Shown piece by piece: positions 12,866-26,514 of a DNA stretch of 64,000 bases. Origin of the DNA: Allodiplogaster sudhausi (taxonomy: Eukaryota; Nematoda; Chromadorea; Rhabditida; Diplogasteridae); the NCBI GenBank assembly GCA_945643635.1, contig CALZFC010000015.1, positions 4,211,001-4,275,000 on the forward strand, in the 5' to 3' direction. Each line of letters starts with the position of its first letter. The first letter of the stretch is position 1. The notes under the pieces are model-generated. The model was not told where the DNA came from, did no database searches, and worked only from the letters and a program-made list of their open reading frames with translations. Position numbers and translations under genes: made by a program.

Positions 12866-15800
12866 CTATGGATGGACTACGTTACGGTAGGCTACAGTTT
12901 CATTGACGGGGTGTTCGACGGTGTAGCGGATTGCGAGGTCCTTCTGCTGTCCTGGAGCAAGCACCACCGTCCACTCCAGGTTGTGGTCGCGGTTGAGACG
13001 AGCCGAGCCGTCCGCGCCCTTCTTCACTTCCGGAGACACCAGAGTCACCTAAGATGGATGAACTCGATGTCTCATTCTCCCCACTCTTCTATTGGTGGAA
13101 GAGTACCTTGATCTTATCGTCGACAGCCTTGGGAATCTGCTCCCGAACGGTGACTCGGACGGAGGTGGTGACCTTTGCATTTCGCAGTGAGACCGTCTGC
13201 TCGTAGGTCAACAGGGTGCTCTTCGAGACGAAGCCAACCTTCAATTCAAGTCTCCTTCTTTCAATCTCGCATTCACTCATTCAACTGTTCATTTCTTTCA
13301 CTGCGTCAAACAGAAACATAATTGACTCGTTTAATAACTTCTAGAAATAGCTGTGCTGCTCACCTGGTCTTGCGCTCGTTGAGGTGTCTTGTACTCAACC
13401 TTGACAGAGGGATCTGGCCCGAGTGTGCACCGGAACTCTTCTCCCGGTGGGACCGAATGGATGTATGTCTGCAAGTATGCATAACTATTTTAGTTTCGCT
13501 CATCAAAGTAATGTTTAATATTTTTATCCTCTTCCACAAAACAATGAACTATGAGAACAAAATACCTTGGAGACAAATGAGCTGTTGAGATAGATGCTGG
13601 CATGAGCTGGGAGAAGAGGAAGCTGAGAAGTGTTTGTGACCATGGCGGAAAGGAAGGCCACTGCAGACTTCGATGGAACTGTTTCGTGGAAGAAGGCAGC
13701 GTCCAGCTGCACCTGCAATCAATCAAACCTAATAAGGATGAGAATAATACTGAATACGACTTTACATATCGATCTGGCCAAACATAAAGGATGGGAAAGG
13801 GCACATAGCGCGAATGAAAAGAGACCTGTGCCACGAGGACTTTGTGCTCAGTGCCGTTGCTTGGGACGGTGACGGGGCGGGCGATGGAAAAGGCGCATGC
13901 GCCAGAAATGTTCTCCAAGCTGCGTGCCTGAAAAGAATAGAGATCGGATTACAGAATTTTTTTTACAATATATTTTAACAAGAGAAAAAATTGATTAAAA
14001 AAAGAGTAGATGGAGAAAAGAAGAACCGGGGACGAGACGCTGTTCTCGTCGCTGGAGACTCCGGGAGCAGCAGCGGCAGGCTGCAGTTGCGAGAGTCGGT
14101 GCAGAGCTGCGGCGTCCGCCATGTCGGCGGCGTAGTCAAAGCTGCCGAATCCCATGTCTTCCTCGGACGCCGCGGACAGCTGCGTCCGCCGATTGCGGGC
14201 GGCGGCAGACGCGTGGCGGTGGCGCTGGCTGCAGGGGAAACTATCAATGCGCATATTGGAAACAACTTTGCAGAATGCCAACGAATATACATACATACAT
14301 AGTAGGTAAATTTTTCGAAATAAAAGTAGAACATATTTCACACCTTTTAAAAATGAACAAAGAGATAGAATTTTGCATGTAAACAATAAATGAAAGAGGG
14401 AGGGAGGAGAGAAGTGAAGTAATAACCTCGGTCGATGCAGAGAAGCAGCGAGGGTGCCAAGTGGAGGGGCGCAGCCAGCCACGGAGGGAGTGGCGGTGGA
14501 GAGCACCATCTCCACGTCCTTCCACGAGTCCCCCGTGTTCTGCTCCACCATTCCGTAGTAACACAGCTTAATTCAAAACAAAATTTAGAATGTTCATTAT
14601 AATTGTATAATGTATAAGGTTACCGTAATGGAGGAGGACTGCTCGGATTCGGCGGCGGTGGATGCGCGGATGTCGTACATCGGCTTCCAGCTCGCGCAGT
14701 AAACCTGCAAGTCTATTCTTCTACAGGAGTCAACCATATTTTTTATTAGATAACATGACATTATAAAAAAGGTAATTTAAATCTTAACATGGTTTGCTAC
14801 CTGGTAAGTGACAAACAACTCGACGTCCTTCTCAGCATCCAGCTCAATGGTGATGCTGATGCTCCTAGATAAAAACATCGTGACGTCACTGAGCATTGTT
14901 GAATACAAATTGTAAATAGTACAAACTGTATATGATCTACCTCTTGACGGAGTCGTATTCGTATCCACACCTCAGCTGGCCAATCTGTCGTTCCAGAGAT
15001 TCGATCCGCTCGCTTAGACTCTCTGCCTCCTGAGCACAGTCTCGGAGCTGAGCTTTGAGAGATGCAGCCGTTTCACCTGGAAATTAAACGGTGTTAAAAA
15101 GGCAATCATATTTAGATATAGAAAGAGGGCAACGGCCAGCTGTTGAACCTACCGTAGAAGTTGAGGAACTTGACAAGATTATTGAGTGCGTCATCACTCA
15201 TGAGGAAGCCGGCCGCGGCGGCGGGAGAGGGCGTGGACGCCGCGTCTTCCGCTGGAGCGGCTAGAGACGCGCGGCGAGCGGAAGTGCCAAGCGGCGCGGC
15301 GGAGCCACTCGGAGGGGACATCGTCGCAGGACCAGCTGCGATCTACAGCAATAGCACATTCTTATTATGCATCCCGTTTATCTCTCTTTCTTTCTTTCGC
15401 ACTCCTTCTCTCCTCGTTCTTCTCTCTGACCTGAGCCGCCACTCCATCGAGTACATGTATTCTCTTTCGTAGTGATGCCATGTTATCGTCCAGTTCAGTG
15501 CGTCTTCTCTCGAGTGCATTCTGCTCTGTTTCTAGGGCACGAACCTGAATTTAATAAAATTGCTATAAGAAATTTTCAGATATATGGCATATCTACGTAC
15601 ATATCTGCACGTGTATCTTTATATTTCCCGCTTGCTATATTGTGTGTTCTGAGTCTGGCTCCAGTCTGTCCATTTGCATGCAATCAGTGGTCGGCGGAGT
15701 TCAGCAACATCATCCAATTGGTATTAAGTGATAGCCAAAGATGAGAAAGAAGGGGAAATGAAGAGAAGCAAGAAGGGAAGAATGAGTATGCCAGCTCTCT

Positions 15801-17761
15801 GCCTGCGTGGCAGACCAATTTCGATGACAAGGTCTGCCTCTGCATAATATGTTGGCTGCTTCCTCGTTATCTCTGTTTTGGGAAGGGGGGCCATTTTGCT
15901 CGCTCTTTCCTGCTTCAAAGGGACTTAGACTCTCCGCTTTAAGGCCGGGTAATTTGTTGAAGAGAACGCAGCGGTGGTTGTTTTCTCCAAAAAGGCACGC
16001 CGCTCACTCTCACACACGCACTGAGGTGTTGGCCATCCTGATAAGAAGAGCGCGTTGAAATGGGCGGAGTCTCTTCTATGACACGCCATCCGATCATGGC
16101 TTTTGACCATTCGGAACTGCGTTGAAATGGATGGCTCTCGCACGTGGAAGCATCAGTCGCAGGCAAAACACTCACACACAATGGGAGCTGTCTTCATGAC
16201 TTGGCAGTAGTTAGTATTCACCAGTATGTGATCAATCTTACCTTTTAGGCTGACAGCTGAGTCAACTCTTCTCTTTCTTCAAGTATTTCACTCTACCTTC
16301 CAGTGCCCGTGCATGAAGCACGACTGATAACTGTTTCATGGAAAAACGTGGCATAGATCACTTTTTAGCTGACTTGAGTGCAAAGAAGCAGAAGACTGAG
16401 TGAATGGAGGGGAAGGGCAGCAAAGAATAAATGAATTAAGGCAATTGTTCTAAGATTAAAGGAATAAAAAAGAAAACACAGACAAACCTTGTCAGTCTCT
16501 GTGACAGCGTCGAGTGGTGTCTCCAGATACTGCACCTCCTGGATGAGCACTCCATCTCCGTCCACTCGCACCGACTGTCTCTCGATCACATTCGACACGT
16601 TCTGAAAGTAACTACAATGTCAGACTTAAGACAATTATTCCTTCTAAAAAAAGTTTTCCTGGCCAATTTGCCCCTTCCTCGTTTCTTTCCTTCCCTCGCC
16701 AACTCTTTCTCTCTCTCTCTCGCTCACTCTTCATCATTTTCTCTATATTATTCTCATGTGTCCACTGTACGCCTGCCGCCATCTGTTGTCTATTATTTAC
16801 GACCGTTTTTTGCTGAGCTCAGCAGGGAGACAAATAGGATGCCTGGTGCTCCTGGCAGGATATTTTGTCGTTTAAGCAGTTCAGCGCATTAGTAATGGGC
16901 TAACAAGGTCAACGATAGGAAGGTCCAAGCGATACAGCAAAAAATGCAAGCTTTAGTTTCTTTCAGTTCCACCACCGAGAGAACCGGAGAGAATTAGAGA
17001 CATGAAAGGAGACAATGTCCAGAAGCAAGAGCGCTGATAACAGTGATGGGTCATGGCAAGAAATGTTCTTTCGTGGAAATCATTTCAAAATGCAAGAATG
17101 GGAACACATGCCTAATCGCTGTGATTTTTACGGCTACACCCGATAGAAAAATCAGAACTTGCATGGGAGGATTGATTATATGTATGTACATATGTAAGTA
17201 CATCTGAAGACACATTTGTGATGCTCAGAATATTTGCAAATACAAAGACATGTTTTTGTTACTAATTATTGTCTTGTATTTGTTCAAGTTGATTTCTCTT
17301 TATATTCCCATTCTGCCAACCTGAATGACGATTTCATTCGTTCCCTTTGGCAGATGGGCTTGCACAGCCCGCTTCACCTGAACTGATAGGACAGGGTTAC
17401 GGTAGGGAAGCTGTATAACAAGTTACTAAGTTGAGGACCTCGACCTACTCGCTGTTGGACAATATTGTTGTCAGTAAGTTGTTGTTTGATGTCTTTTAAA
17501 AGAATGAAAAGCTAGCTGAAAAGTGGGATTGCTGACCTCTGCGCGATCAACGAAGACAACGACGGATTTGGTGGGTAGATCAGAGGCATCGACGATGTGA
17601 GAGTGGCCGGAGCAGCAACTCTGCACTTCTCCCGGCGACAGACTCGACCTGTCCTCGACGCCCCCTTCCGCCATGCACTTGCCGGCCACGCCAGAGCCAT
17701 CGGCATTCAGAGTCGTCAGAGTGCCGACACTTGACGCGACAGCTGAAGGACCCATCTGCAT
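12866..17761 (-). CDS. DUF4140/DUF4139-domain protein (F37C4.5-like)
   Basis: Fifteen exons join without frame conflict into about 663 residues: 17537-17761, 17321-17377, 16488-16601, 15431-15544, 15153-15342, 14941-15076, 14801-14864, 14624-14704, 14427-14566, 14027-14228, 13826-13927, 13566-13712, 13364-13468, 13107-13238 and 12866-13048. The N-terminal part (VVVFVDRAEVKRAV, then NEIVIQNVSNVIERQSVRV) is the DUF4140 region. Two coiled-coil stretches follow, coded at 15431-15544 and 14941-15076. The rest is DUF4139: YCASWKPMYDIRAS, CYYGMVEQNTGDSWKDVEM, a low-complexity Ala-rich insert, and NLEWTVVLAPGQ near the C-terminus. The family is known in nematodes and fungi, and as mucoidy-inhibitor A-like proteins in bacteria; its biochemical role is not established. 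The start is the first in-frame ATG of the first recognised exon. An upstream exon joining at 17800 would add at least 13 residues. Confidence 0.93.
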
Positions 17762-18880
17762 CCGGAGAGAGGCCACCCAGAGAGAGGGGCTGGTGGGCAA
17801 CTAAAGAGAGAGAGAGAGAAGATATAATATCTAAAACGAATATGGATTCCGCGGTGAGCGTATCAAGCAAGAAACACTGTCGATCAGTTCATTGAGAATG
17901 AACGATTGGAATAACTGTCAATGATGAAGATCTTCACTGCAAAAGAACACGGAAATATCTACCGTACTACTTTGTTATCGCAATTTTGTAATCAGCGCTC
18001 ACCCCGGGGAGGCGACTAGTTGCGGGCTTCCTGTGTCTCTTTTATAGGCACCCTGGTAGTATCCCTCTCTTTCTCTTGCTGTTTTCTCTCTCGTTGAAAT
18101 GCACTTGTCAGAACGTTCTTTCATGCAGCCCACAAACACTCTTCGACTTTCGTCGTCTTGCCGAACACTTTTCCAAGCTACAGCTGGTTAAGAGGCCAGA
18201 GGGGAAGATATGAAGATGCCTCTGCCAGCCTGTCAACCAGCATCAGATCTTTTTCATTATGGCCACTCTCATTCTCCCACTCCGCCTTCTCCCTCCCACT
18301 TCCTCCCTCTCCTTCATCTTCACTTTTTTTGCACTTCCATAAAAGCACAACTTGCCGCTACATTCATACGGGCATATGTACATACCAGTATTGATAACAC
18401 AAAAGAATAATTGACGCAGTTACAGTATTCATTTTCCACACAACAGCAAGGAAGCCCTGGGCTAGATCAGAATTTCATTATTGCTGGTCATACGATGAAA
18501 TTTATCACGGATCGAACTGTGTAAGGTGTTGATGATGGATCGTCATAAATTAATCAATCATCTCGAGTCTATTAATGTAAGTCAAAATCATATCAACTAA
18601 TACAAAAGTAAACATTAAAAAGGAAGCGATGTCGACCGGATTTAAAAATAGGATAGAGAAATAAAAAAATATGTGTATTGTGAGCATCTTGCTCAACTAC
18701 AGAAAAAATTGAAGTCCAAAGAACATGAGGAATTGACCAGCCACACACTGAATGGAAACAGATGCAAACATCACATTGTTTGTGCAAGTCAGCCGAGTGA
18801 ATGGGAAAGTAAACGTCAACATCTTTGCAGGACGGCTCGGTTAGTTCTCGTTTCTCCAAGGTCGTCCTGGAGAGTCAGGT
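17762..18880. other. Upstream region of the DUF4139 gene
   Basis: This is the presumed promoter and 5' region of the minus-strand DUF4139 gene, with a short GA tract at 17803-17820. No other gene structure is visible. Confidence 0.5.
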
Positions 18881-19104
18881 TTGAGAGAGAAAGAGAGAGA
18901 GAGAGTAAGAGAGAGTGAGTGAGAGAGAGAGGAATCGACGTGAAGAGAAGAATGAAGGGGCGAAAGAAATATATTATAAGAGAGCTATTCTTGACTAAAG
19001 AGACAAAAAAGAACGAAGTCCGGACCGCAATTGGGTTATCAGAAAGGAAAAAGAGAAAGAGGGAAAAAAGAGATAAAGAGAGAGAGAGAACGAAAGAGAG
19101 ATAG

Positions 19105-19147
<43 letters not shown>

Positions 19148-20586
19148 TGAGAAGCGGCTCCTAGTGATGGACACACCAACGGCCACTCCAAGGTGTCATG
19201 TCAAATGTTACTGCTTTTTCATAGTTTTATCAGCCTCACTATTAATTTCCCGATCTTTCTCATTTCTTGTTCTCGTTTCTATTTTACTGGACCAAAAGAA
19301 AGCAAATGAGTACTCTCGCTATGTCTTCTAGCACTTGCAACACTTTGATTTCATCCGGAAGAAGGAATAACGCGTCATAGACTGGAAATGATTAGAGAGA
19401 AAAAATAGAAAGATCAGGTAGAGAGATTGAGATAGAGATTAAAAGAGAAAGAGACAGAGTTGTGAGTAAGAGAAAGGAAGAAAGGAAGAAGAAGTGTTGA
19501 GATGTTGTATGCCAGCTGTCGTTACAACTGGTAATCAGCCAATCAACAAACAGATCGCATTCTGCTGGCATTCCAGAATAGCCTCGCCAGACAACAGGGC
19601 GAGGAGGAAGAACAGTCAAAGAAGGACAAGGAGTGTGAGAGAAAGAGGGATTAGGAAGAAGACTGCTGAGTGAGCAAAGAGTGGCAGAGGGAGTATGGCC
19701 AGGCACCATTCAGAGAAAGCTTATCAGAGGAGAGCGATTCGAGGAGACTCTTCTGGAAATGAAGTGACCACGCTTGCCGCCATGGTGTGATAATGGAGGA
19801 GAGAGAGGGAGAGGGGAAGAGAGAAAGGAAGAAAGAAGGGAAGAGGGAGAGAAAGAAAGAATAAAAGAGATAAAGAGAGAGAGGAAAAAGAGAGAAAGAG
19901 ATGAGAAAGATAGTTGCTAATGAGCGCAAACATCTAAGATTAAGCTTGTGAGCTAGAGAAGACATAGGAGATAGTGGAGAGCGAGTGGCAAGCAATGCAG
20001 GGGAGTGGGAAATGCTGGATGGCAAAGATCGCGGCATGTTTACTGAGACAGCGACCTTGGCAGACATCTGCGACTCACTCTTCTCTTCCTAACAACAACC
20101 GAAACAAATCGGGGTCGGAGAATGGTCTGTCGTGGGTACTTATTCGCCTTCCTCTTCCTCTTTCTCTTCCTTTTTCTATCTCTTTCTGTATCTTTATCTA
20201 TGTCTTTATTTCTCTCTCCCTCTCTCTCTCTCTTTCTCTCCATCTCTTCATCATTCTTTGGAATAGCAAACGTAAATACATATGCATGAACATACGCATA
20301 ATTGATTGTATTCAGAAGCAATTAGCATGGATAAATTTTTTCATTAGACCGCCAAAGAAGCGACTATTTTCTCTGATCAAGAAAGAATTCAACGGTTCAA
20401 GCGTCAAATATTAAGGAAATTATGGACTTAACAATTTCTAGTAGGCTCGTCTGGACCATCTTTGACAGGAAAGTGTCGTCCCGAGAGACAACGAAAGAGC
20501 AGTGTCACCATTACTGATCGGACGAAAACTAAGGAGTCATCATGGGAAAGGAAGAAAGGGACAGAGGCAGGAGAGGGAAGAGAGGA

Positions 20587-20617
<31 letters not shown>

Positions 20618-21444
20618 AGAGAGGAGAGCGTGGGAAGATGGTGAGATTGCAGCGAAGGTATCGGATGGACGGCGGCGCCCTCTCACAATGAGAGTTAGCA
20701 TCGAAAGGAGAATAATAATGATGCCAAGAGGGGCAGGAGGAGTACGGTAAGACGCCAAGGAGGGAAAGGTGTATGGAAAGCCACTGGAAGAAGAGAACGA
20801 TAATGATACTGATGTTTACACTGAGAGGCAGACACGTGGAGGGATTCTTTCTCCGTATTGGGTGGTCCTCGAATATCATCACGAATAAAGTGAGATTTGT
20901 GTTAACGCCGATTTCAGAAAGCATTTCAGAAGAAGAGAAAGAAAGATTTCAAAAAACTAATGACTAGGATAATTTCGACGGGATTCCTCCAGGCAAATCG
21001 CCCTCTGGCGGTTCTTGATCGTAACATCGATAGGTAGAAAGGCATTCAGTATCGGACATCTCAGTAACCATAATTATATATATATATATATATATAATAA
21101 AAACAATAATAATAATATTCATAATAATAATATTAATCATAATAATAATAATAGTAAAGAAATTTATTCTCCTCGGCTACTCTACATCTCCGTAAGAGAG
21201 ATGTGGGAATGACTGTGACCTGGCATGAACTTGTTGCACACCAACGGCAGCAGAAGTAGGCAGGAGGTATCAACAATAAATGAGCTTGTGAGCACTTTCA
21301 AGGAAATGAAGAGGAGAGAGCAGAGGGAGCATGCTTCTTGCTAATGATAGAAACGTCAGTGCTGGCCAGTGCTGGGTGGCAAGAGGACTGTCCAGTAGGA
21401 GAGTTATCAATGAAGAGAGAGAACATCTGAGAAAAGGGAAGTGA
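18881..21444. repeat. Intergenic GA-rich repeats and AT microsatellite
   Basis: Purine tracts on the plus strand occur at 18880-18935, 19060-19145, 19790-19905 and 20566-20630. A pyrimidine run lies at 20150-20245. An AT-rich simple repeat (TA runs, then AAT/ATA trinucleotides) spans about 21073-21155. No exon chain could be built here. Confidence 0.7.
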
Positions 21445-21675
21445 GAGATGGAGATATAGAAGCAGAGAGAGAAAGACAGAGAGATGGAAAGCGAGAGCAG
21501 AGAGAGAAAGAGAGAGAGATGGAAAGCGAGAGCAGAGAGAGAAAGTGAGAGAGATGGAAAGCGAGAGCAGAGTGAGAAAGAGAGAGAGATGGAAAGCGAG
21601 AGCAGAGAGAGAAAGAGAGAGAGATGGAAAGCGAGAGCAGAGAGAGAAAGACAGAGAGATGGAAAGCGAGAGCAT
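21445..21675. repeat. 35-bp minisatellite, about six copies
   Basis: The word GGAAAGCGAGAGC recurs at 21486, 21521, 21556, 21591, 21626 and 21661, exactly 35 bp apart. Only a few substitutions separate the units (for example GAAAG to GTGAG). Because 35 is not a multiple of three, successive units translate in shifting frames, which produces long but meaningless open frames on both strands. Confidence 0.95.
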
Positions 21676-22575
21676 GGTTGAAAGGCGCTGGAAACAAGCC
21701 TGATTCGGCACTTTTCTATCAGTTTCATAGTCCGTCCTTCGTTCAACTTCCCTGCGTCTCCTCCTCTTCAGTACAATTTTACTCTTTTTTTCTCCCCTGC
21801 GGAAGTTTCTTCCTGATAATAACTGACCGAGTCCAAACGAAGAGCGGACGGGAGTAGGCTTCTCTGATAGGCAGATTAGGTGGGACTGATTTCACTGCTT
21901 GCGGGCACTGGGTGAGCAAAGGAGAGAAAGAGAGAGAGAGAGTGAGAAAGAGAGAGACAGAGACAGAGAGAGTAAGAGAGAGAAAAAGAGAGAGGGAGAA
22001 AGAGATAGTAAAAGAGATAGAGATAGTAAGAAAGAAAGAGAGAGAGAGAAAGGGAGTGAGAGACAGAGGGAAAGAGAGGGAGGAGAAGAGTGAAAGAGAG
22101 TGTAGGTTAGAAAGAAGTTATGAGAGAAAAAGAGAGGGGGATCAAGAAGGACAGGGGAGAGGGGAGGATAGGAGTGAAAGAGCGTGAAAGTAGTAAGAAG
22201 CAGAAAAACTGAAAGGGAGAAAGAAATAGAAGGAAGAAGGAATTGGGAGGCCTTAGGAGAAGAACATCGAAGAAAGAAAGAGAAAAAGAGATAGGAAATC
22301 TCGCATTTGCATAAGGGAAATAAATGTGGGGAATTATGAAGAAATAAGAATATTGATCAGTGACATATTTCACTTTGCTATAATTTTAAACCAGTTATTC
22401 TACTTTTTACAAGGACATGTAAGACTTACATTACAATACATATTGGTGGTAGAAAGTGAGACATAAATATACATATTTCTTCCAGTGATTTATGCATAAA
22501 ATTCAACGAGAAAGAGCGATAATAAATTCCAGCCAAGTCGAGCAGAGCGGAGATTTGATTGTAGCACACGATAAT
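21676..22575. other. Intergenic region with a long purine tract
   Basis: A purine-rich stretch (GA, GAAA, GGGA words) fills about 21915-22300. The rest is unremarkable and precedes the 3' end of the minus-strand secreted-protein gene. Confidence 0.6.
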
Positions 22576-24758
22576 TCACGCGAAGCCGAACGGCGTAGTG
22601 GCCTCGGCACCCTCATAATCCACTGAGTCAATGTCATGATAGGAGAACTCCGTCGTTGAATTCTCGGATCTTCCATCCTCGCCATTCTCTCCATAGTCGC
22701 TATTTCCGTCATCCACTATTGGCCAAGGCTCCTAAATTGGGGCAACAAAAATGATTACAGATAATATTTGCATTAATTGAATAGTGCAAGCAAACCTGTG
22801 GGGAGCTGCCACCTTGAAACATGGTCATGAAACAGTCGCGTGCTTCAACAAAAATTGAAGTCTAAAGGAACCGGAATTTACTATTCAATTTCTGTCTGTT
22901 ATCTACAGGCACACAGTGCTTACAACAAATCAGAAGAATATCTATGAAGGACGCTAACCAACGCTCGCTCAACCCCGCTCCAGTTAATGGTTTTGCCGGG
23001 AGAAGTCGTGTTTGAATGAGCCGAATTATTTGACAGTCCACGTATCTGTGTGAAATGGCTTGCAATTATTTCTAATTATCCGGGAAAACATAGCGAATAA
23101 ATGTCATTCTGTTATTGTACCTTTCCGATTGAGCCATCCATCCAACGACCCTGCCAGATGTACTTTCCCTGCAAACAAAGAGTCAAAACCAATTTCACCT
23201 ACATACATACAATTAAAGCATTTTAACCAACATTTTTTTAAGACTTTCAATGTATTTATGTATATGTATATGCAAGCAAATATGTTAAATCTCTAGGGAT
23301 TTGGCCAACGGTTCTTTGTTATGAATGAATGGATTAGTTGACATCGTTCTTGTCGGTCTTGTTTTTATCGCCTTTCGACTCGTCAGCTTCGTTAATTCTG
23401 GCGAGTGCGCGGTCGAGCAGCTGCCCCGTCATGGAGTTCCCGCGGAACAGCTCATTCATCGCCTCAACGCAAGACATCTCTTATCATTCACTCTCTCTCC
23501 TTGTCCTGCCCTCTATTAAACGACGTTCAATATTTCAATTCAATCAAAGAGGAAGAAGATCTCGCTTACATTCATGAGTTTCTGGTTGAGTGACTGTGCA
23601 ATTGTGTTGAGAACGTAGTTCGCTTCGGAGATGCTCAACTGGTCAGCCGAGGCCACAACGTAATATGCTTCGAACGCCTTTAGCATAGCGTTGGCATCTT
23701 AAGCACTTTCAAGGCACAAAGACCTCTGAAATAGTCGCCATTGCTGTCATGAATTCGGTGGGCAGCAATTCGAAGCGGCGCTCTGAGTCTTTGCAGCGGC
23801 GGGTTATCATATTCTGAATGGAAATGGATGAAGCAAATGAACAGAATTCCGCGCTGCCAACCGCGCAAGGATGGTCTCCGTGCTTCTCGATCCAATCCTT
23901 CAGACGACGTTTAACTTCTGCCTGATTTGAATATTTATTTACAAATAAGACAATGAACTAAGTATTTACTTTGGCGATTTTAACATTGAAGACGGATGAA
24001 AAGGAAGCTCGCGAATCGGAATCTCCGTTCTTCCAACACGGCCACTGAAAAGATTGGTGGGAGTGAAAGGAGATGAAATGAGAAGTGATACAGAGAGGAC
24101 GACGGAGGGCGGCGGGAGTCCCGCGTGTTGCATGTCCACGAAGAGCTGCGGGAAGAGTCGCATGGTTGCATGTGTCACGGACTCATTCAACGACGAGTTC
24201 CCTGAGGCTCATCTTTACATCTCAGAACTCTCCGGTTAATTAACATAACGTGCCAATCGAGTATTTCGAAACATATCTTACCCTGGTTTGTGTGGTTCTG
24301 CGGATTGAACCAGAGAAGCGTTGCGTTGGAATGAACATTCGTGCCCTCAATTTCAGCCCTTCATTCAAAATGCAGAAATTGCTATTAGTATGTAAATTTT
24401 TTTTGACTTTGTCATTTCGAAGTCAAGGTAAATAATTCTAATATTACAATGCAGAAATTGTAAATAACCCGGTTGACTTTTAAGTTATAGATTATAATAA
24501 ATTCAAAAAATTACAAGTTGCTTGCTTCGCATGGCGATCATCTCCTTCATTGCGCCAAGTAACTCTGCAGAAAAAGGAATTATAAAATATATGCCAAGTG
24601 CCTGTAGATACTATTTTTTTTCCTTTTATCAATTGACTGAAAAGAGTCTTGCCTTCCGTTGTTTGCTTCGTGTCTCCATCGAATGAAGTGATGACTTTGC
24701 TGGTAGCTAAACTAGCCAGGGCTATTTCAAGCAGAATTATAGTCAGCAGACGCCGCAT
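22576..24758 (-). CDS. Secreted or lumenal protein of unknown family
   Basis: Twelve exons give about 395 residues: 24653-24758, 24515-24564, 24282-24345, 24092-24201, 23970-24044, 23724-23921, 23570-23677, 23343-23462, 23121-23168, 22959-23045, 22796-22861 and 22576-22731. A signal peptide is clear (MRRLLTIILLEIALASLATS). Several possible N-glycosylation sequons (NAT, NHT, NSS, NES, NNS, NTT, NST) and scattered cysteines suggest export. The C-terminal exon is acidic. I recognise no domain. Two joints are weak. Intron 1 may use a GC donor (24652), or a GT donor 14 nt further on that keeps five or so extra residues. The joint 23343/23168 uses a poor GTCAAC donor; if that intron is not spliced, translation stops at 23334 and the last four exons would be a separate gene. 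Confidence 0.68.
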
Positions 24759-25479
24759 TTTCTAAATACATGTTATACAAAAGTTTAAAAAATATATTTG
24801 AGATAACATTTTTAAACCAAAAAAATAATCTGATCGAAGAGAAAACCATTAAATGGCGGAAGTTCTCTTGTCATTTCATTGTTCGATAAATTCTACCTAC
24901 ACGTGGATATCTTTTTGGCTTAAGCGGGCGCGTAATCCCTTTAAATTGAGCTGGCACCTGGAACGGTGTGGATTAACAGGCATCTTTTGTATTTCTGCCT
25001 CTCCACAGTTATCTCACACTTCATCTCACAGCATAGTTCACGCTCTTGGGGAACATCATTCCCTTGGTACACTGATCTATCATTTGTGGGGGGTTTACTC
25101 ATATCTACTTCCAATCATCACCGATTGTAAGCGATGATATGTATGTACATGAATCAGAGGCCAATCTAAATCTGATCTGCATCCAAGCAGAGGCTGCAAC
25201 CGATGGCAAGGCATCATTCTGTCTGTATGAAAATTTCGACGAAACAAGTATACTTCTTCCATCCAGAACATCTTAACCAAGATGCAAATGCGAAACGTCT
25301 GATCTTCATTCTTTCGCATGTGAATCGATATTCGCCACGCCAATCCTCCAAAGTATCCTTCTAAACACGACAGTTATCGGAAGTGTGATCTCCTTCTCAT
25401 GACTTCGCCTTTTCCCAGCTGCGCGCTGTCAGTGAATGTGTCCTCGGAGATGGCCCTCTCATCTACCTTTGTTCTCCCT

Positions 25480-25523
<44 letters not shown>

Positions 25524-26483
25524 CCTCTCTTTCTTTCTCTCTCTCCCTCTCTCTCTTTCTCTCTCCTTCCTGCTCTTGATCTCCCCTTCACATCTCTGCC
25601 CGGCCAAGGTCGTCCGCTATCGATGCTGGCGGTGGTTACTCTTGCATGGCTGAGACCACTTCCACTCCTCTCTCTCTCCTCCTCTTCTGCATATCATTCA
25701 TCCTTTTGGAACATCATAGCTCATTGCCAGCGTATTAGATGCATGTACATACAAACAGTTCGGTTGTTTGTTCTTTGATTTTGTTAAAGTTTTAAATAAA
25801 AATTTACATTTTGCAATATTGGACAAAAAAAGAACAGTCGGAAGCACCCTAATGTTTTTCTTACAAGTGCATTTCTTTACGGTCCATTTACAAGCGATGA
25901 TTTGTAGAGATGATGTATCCATTTCTGAATCGAGCGAATTTTCCTTCTTCTCCGTGTGATTATCTCGTTGCTCTTCTTTCTCGGCCGCTCTCATGCCCAT
26001 TCTGCCATAAAAAGGCTCGCACCTTTTGTCGACCGCTCCCACATCAACTTTCTCCTTCTTCTCTTTTTCCGAAATCACATTACTATTGTGTATTGATACT
26101 TGCCGAAAACCTCATCTTTTCTAACCTTCATTTCCGATTTTTTGCAAATCTAATTTCAATTTCTTAGCACTTCTTTAATTTTTCCCTGTTAGACTTATCT
26201 CTAGTTTTCCAGTGACAGTGAAGAGCAATTTTTTTATCATTCTTACACATTGTTCGTATGTATGTATTGACGTATATCACAAATATGTCGGCCTCAGAAA
26301 AGTCGCGTGCCCTTTGTTGGAGAAGAGAACGTCCCTCAGCTGGGAATGGAGTGCACTTGTGGGAAGGCCATGCTGGGCACTATTGTCTAGGGTTTGAAAG
26401 GAGACAACCGAGGTAGGGGAGGGCATCCGGGAGAATGAGAGAGAGAAAAGAAGGAGAGATGACAGGTTGAGAGAGTACTGTGA

Positions 26484-26514
<31 letters not shown>

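Noticed and set aside
21445..21675. Regular 35-bp spacing reminiscent of a CRISPR array
   Set aside because: Units are contiguous tandem copies without unique spacers, in a nuclear genome. It is a minisatellite.
23678..23723. Apparent frameshift or pseudogene break in the secreted-protein gene
   Set aside because: A 46-nt intron with a GT donor and an AAG acceptor restores the frame exactly, so no disruption is needed.
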